From assembly GCA_025362765.1 (NCBI GenBank), contig JANYFI010000208.1, forward strand, positions 1 to 7,468: a stretch of DNA of 7,468 nucleotides, written 5' to 3'. Below the pieces are notes generated by a model. It made no database searches. It saw only the letters and a program-made list of their open reading frames with translations, and was not told the origin of the DNA. Position 1 is the first letter of the stretch. The number at the start of each line of letters is the position of its first letter. Positions 6,562 through 7,468 of the stretch are shown here, piece by piece. The translations under genes were made by a program, and so were the position numbers. The stretch comes from Ferruginibacter sp. (GTDB taxonomy: Bacteria; Bacteroidota; Bacteroidia; Chitinophagales; Chitinophagaceae).

Positions 6562-7468
6562 AAACATGTTGGGCAATGGCGGCTAAAAATTTTTCATACA
6601 TTGCGCCCCAGCCAAGGTACAATTTATCTGCCCCTATCATATGATTGTGCCAGACGGGAATTAGTGTTCCATTTACTTTTTTACAGGTAAGATAATATGT
6701 CATTAATTCTCCGTAAGCTTCCTCGGCAGTTAATTTTTGTTCGTAAAAAGAATTGGCTTCCATAAAACAAAATGGATGGATTCGCAAGCTGGTAACTTCG
6801 TCTTTTTCAAGATCATACCAGTTAAACGAAGCAGCAACTGAAGCCCTGAAACCATTGATACTGCCATATCCCATGCTATAATCACCTGCAATACCTTCCC
6901 GCAGAAGTAAACGGTATCCTTCGGGTAAATTAAAGCGGATATAGTGTTGGCGGCTGAGTTTTATTTCTTGTCCACTCATTTGTTTTAAGCTTTCAATTTC
7001 TTTTTTTAACAGGGAAGAATCATCCCCGCTTTGCCAGGATGGATGAATCCCAACAGTGTATTTTTCGGCATGGCTTTTTACCAGTTGTTGCATGGCTTTG
7101 GTTGACGGCAGGATATTCTTGTCATATACGCCGTTTTTTTCCGCCAGCAAAAAAAAGCAAACGGGGTCTAACTGGTATTTTTTATGCAGCTCATCCAGCC
7201 AATCGTAGGTATCAAAAGGATCTTTTTTTGTACCCAGTAAGATTTTTATTCTTTCCAGGGAAGGAGATTGTAAAAAACCGCCCAGGGTTCTAAACAAGCC
7301 TTTGTGCTGGTAAGAAAAAGCAATATCAATATCGTAGGTTGGAATAAAGCTGAAACTCTTTTCTGCAGGATTGAAAAAAGGAAATTTTTGCTGAATGGCT
7401 TTTACAAAATCAAGTACCCACAAATTAATCAGTGGAGTTGCCAAAAAATCTTCCCTAAAGGCCAGGGA
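6551..7468 (-). CDS. Polysaccharide-deacetylase-like protein, C-terminal part (5' missing)
   Basis: This resembles the Bacteroidota proteins annotated as polysaccharide deacetylase family (NodB/CE4-like fold, often with an N-terminal DUF7033), which probably act on cell-surface or exported glycans. The frame is open to the window edge (305 residues seen), so the start and any N-terminal domain lie outside; the first in-frame TTG, at 7444, is probably internal. Visible motifs are PTYDIDIAFSYQHKG at about 7342-7298 (the metal-binding Asp pair), GIHPSW (the conserved His), SRQHYIRF, REGIAGDYSMGYG, RIHPFCFME and WHNH near the end. These follow the order expected of CE4-like catalytic motifs, but in a divergent form (TYDID for the classical T(F/H)DD), so activity is not certain. 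The gene is convergent with the transporter remnant, and no terminator is visible between them. Confidence 0.75.
   Translation of the reverse strand, partial: SLAFREDFLATPLINLWVLDFVKAIQQKFPFFNPAEKSFSFIPTYDIDIAFSYQHKGLFRTLGGFLQSPSLERIKILLGTKKDPFDTYDWLDELHKKYQLDPVCFFLLAEKNGVYDKNILPSTKAMQQLVKSHAEKYTVGIHPSWQSGDDSSLLKKEIESLKQMSGQEIKLSRQHYIRFNLPEGYRLLLREGIAGDYSMGYGSINGFRASVAASFNWYDLEKDEVTSLRIHPFCFMEANSFYEQKLTAEEAYGELMTYYLTCKKVNGTLIPVWHNHMIGADKLYLGWGAMYEKFLAAIAQHVFTL

Noticed and set aside
7452..7468. TCCCT...AGGGA inverted repeat at the right end, as a second fold-back
   Set aside because: Only 5 bp pair around a 7-base loop, and the sequence reads through as normal coding frame.

Overview
The window looks like a chromosomal piece of a Bacteroidota bacterium, most likely Chitinophagaceae-like. 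The signs are weak or absent Shine-Dalgarno sequences, AT-rich spacers, several TAnnTTTG-type -7 promoter boxes, a short carbamoyl-phosphate synthase large subunit without the C-terminal allosteric domain, a tandem OmpA-like protein, and a Bacteroidota-type polysaccharide-deacetylase-like protein. The lineage is inferred from protein style and promoters only; there is no rRNA or other marker here.

Layout, left to right. Bases 1-245 form a perfect 99-bp inverted repeat around a 47-base spacer. The right arm and spacer belong to carB; the left arm is a backwards copy, most simply explained as a fold-back chimera at a contig end. The 3' part of carB ends at 646. A promoter in the carB tail leads into a Uma2-family (DUF820) nuclease-like gene at 668-1265, which is split by a single-base frameshift next to 824. 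An intact comEC/rec2-like gene (1303-3408) follows, then a secreted protein with two OmpA-like domains joined by a calcium-binding-type acidic repeat (3512-4456). A 170-base spacer holds a good -7 box and a 7-bp hairpin in the leader of purH (4627-6207). Bases 6236-6561 are the wreck of an EamA/DMT-type transporter gene: a frameshift, an in-frame stop, and the middle missing. Convergent to it, and overlapping its end by 11 bases, is the 3' part of a polysaccharide-deacetylase-like gene on the minus strand (6551-7468), whose start lies beyond the window.

The genes do not form one pathway. carB (carbamoyl phosphate for pyrimidines and arginine) and purH (last two steps to IMP) are nucleotide-biosynthesis housekeeping genes. 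comEC belongs to DNA uptake, and the OmpA-like and deacetylase-like genes to the cell envelope. I see no CRISPR array, insertion sequence, phage gene, tRNA, rRNA or coherent new defence system. The points most worth a second look are the fold-back repeat, the two broken genes, the ComEC tail that looks like a metallo-beta-lactamase fold without its metal ligands, the duplicated OmpA domain with altered peptidoglycan-binding loops, and the hairpin in the purH leader.
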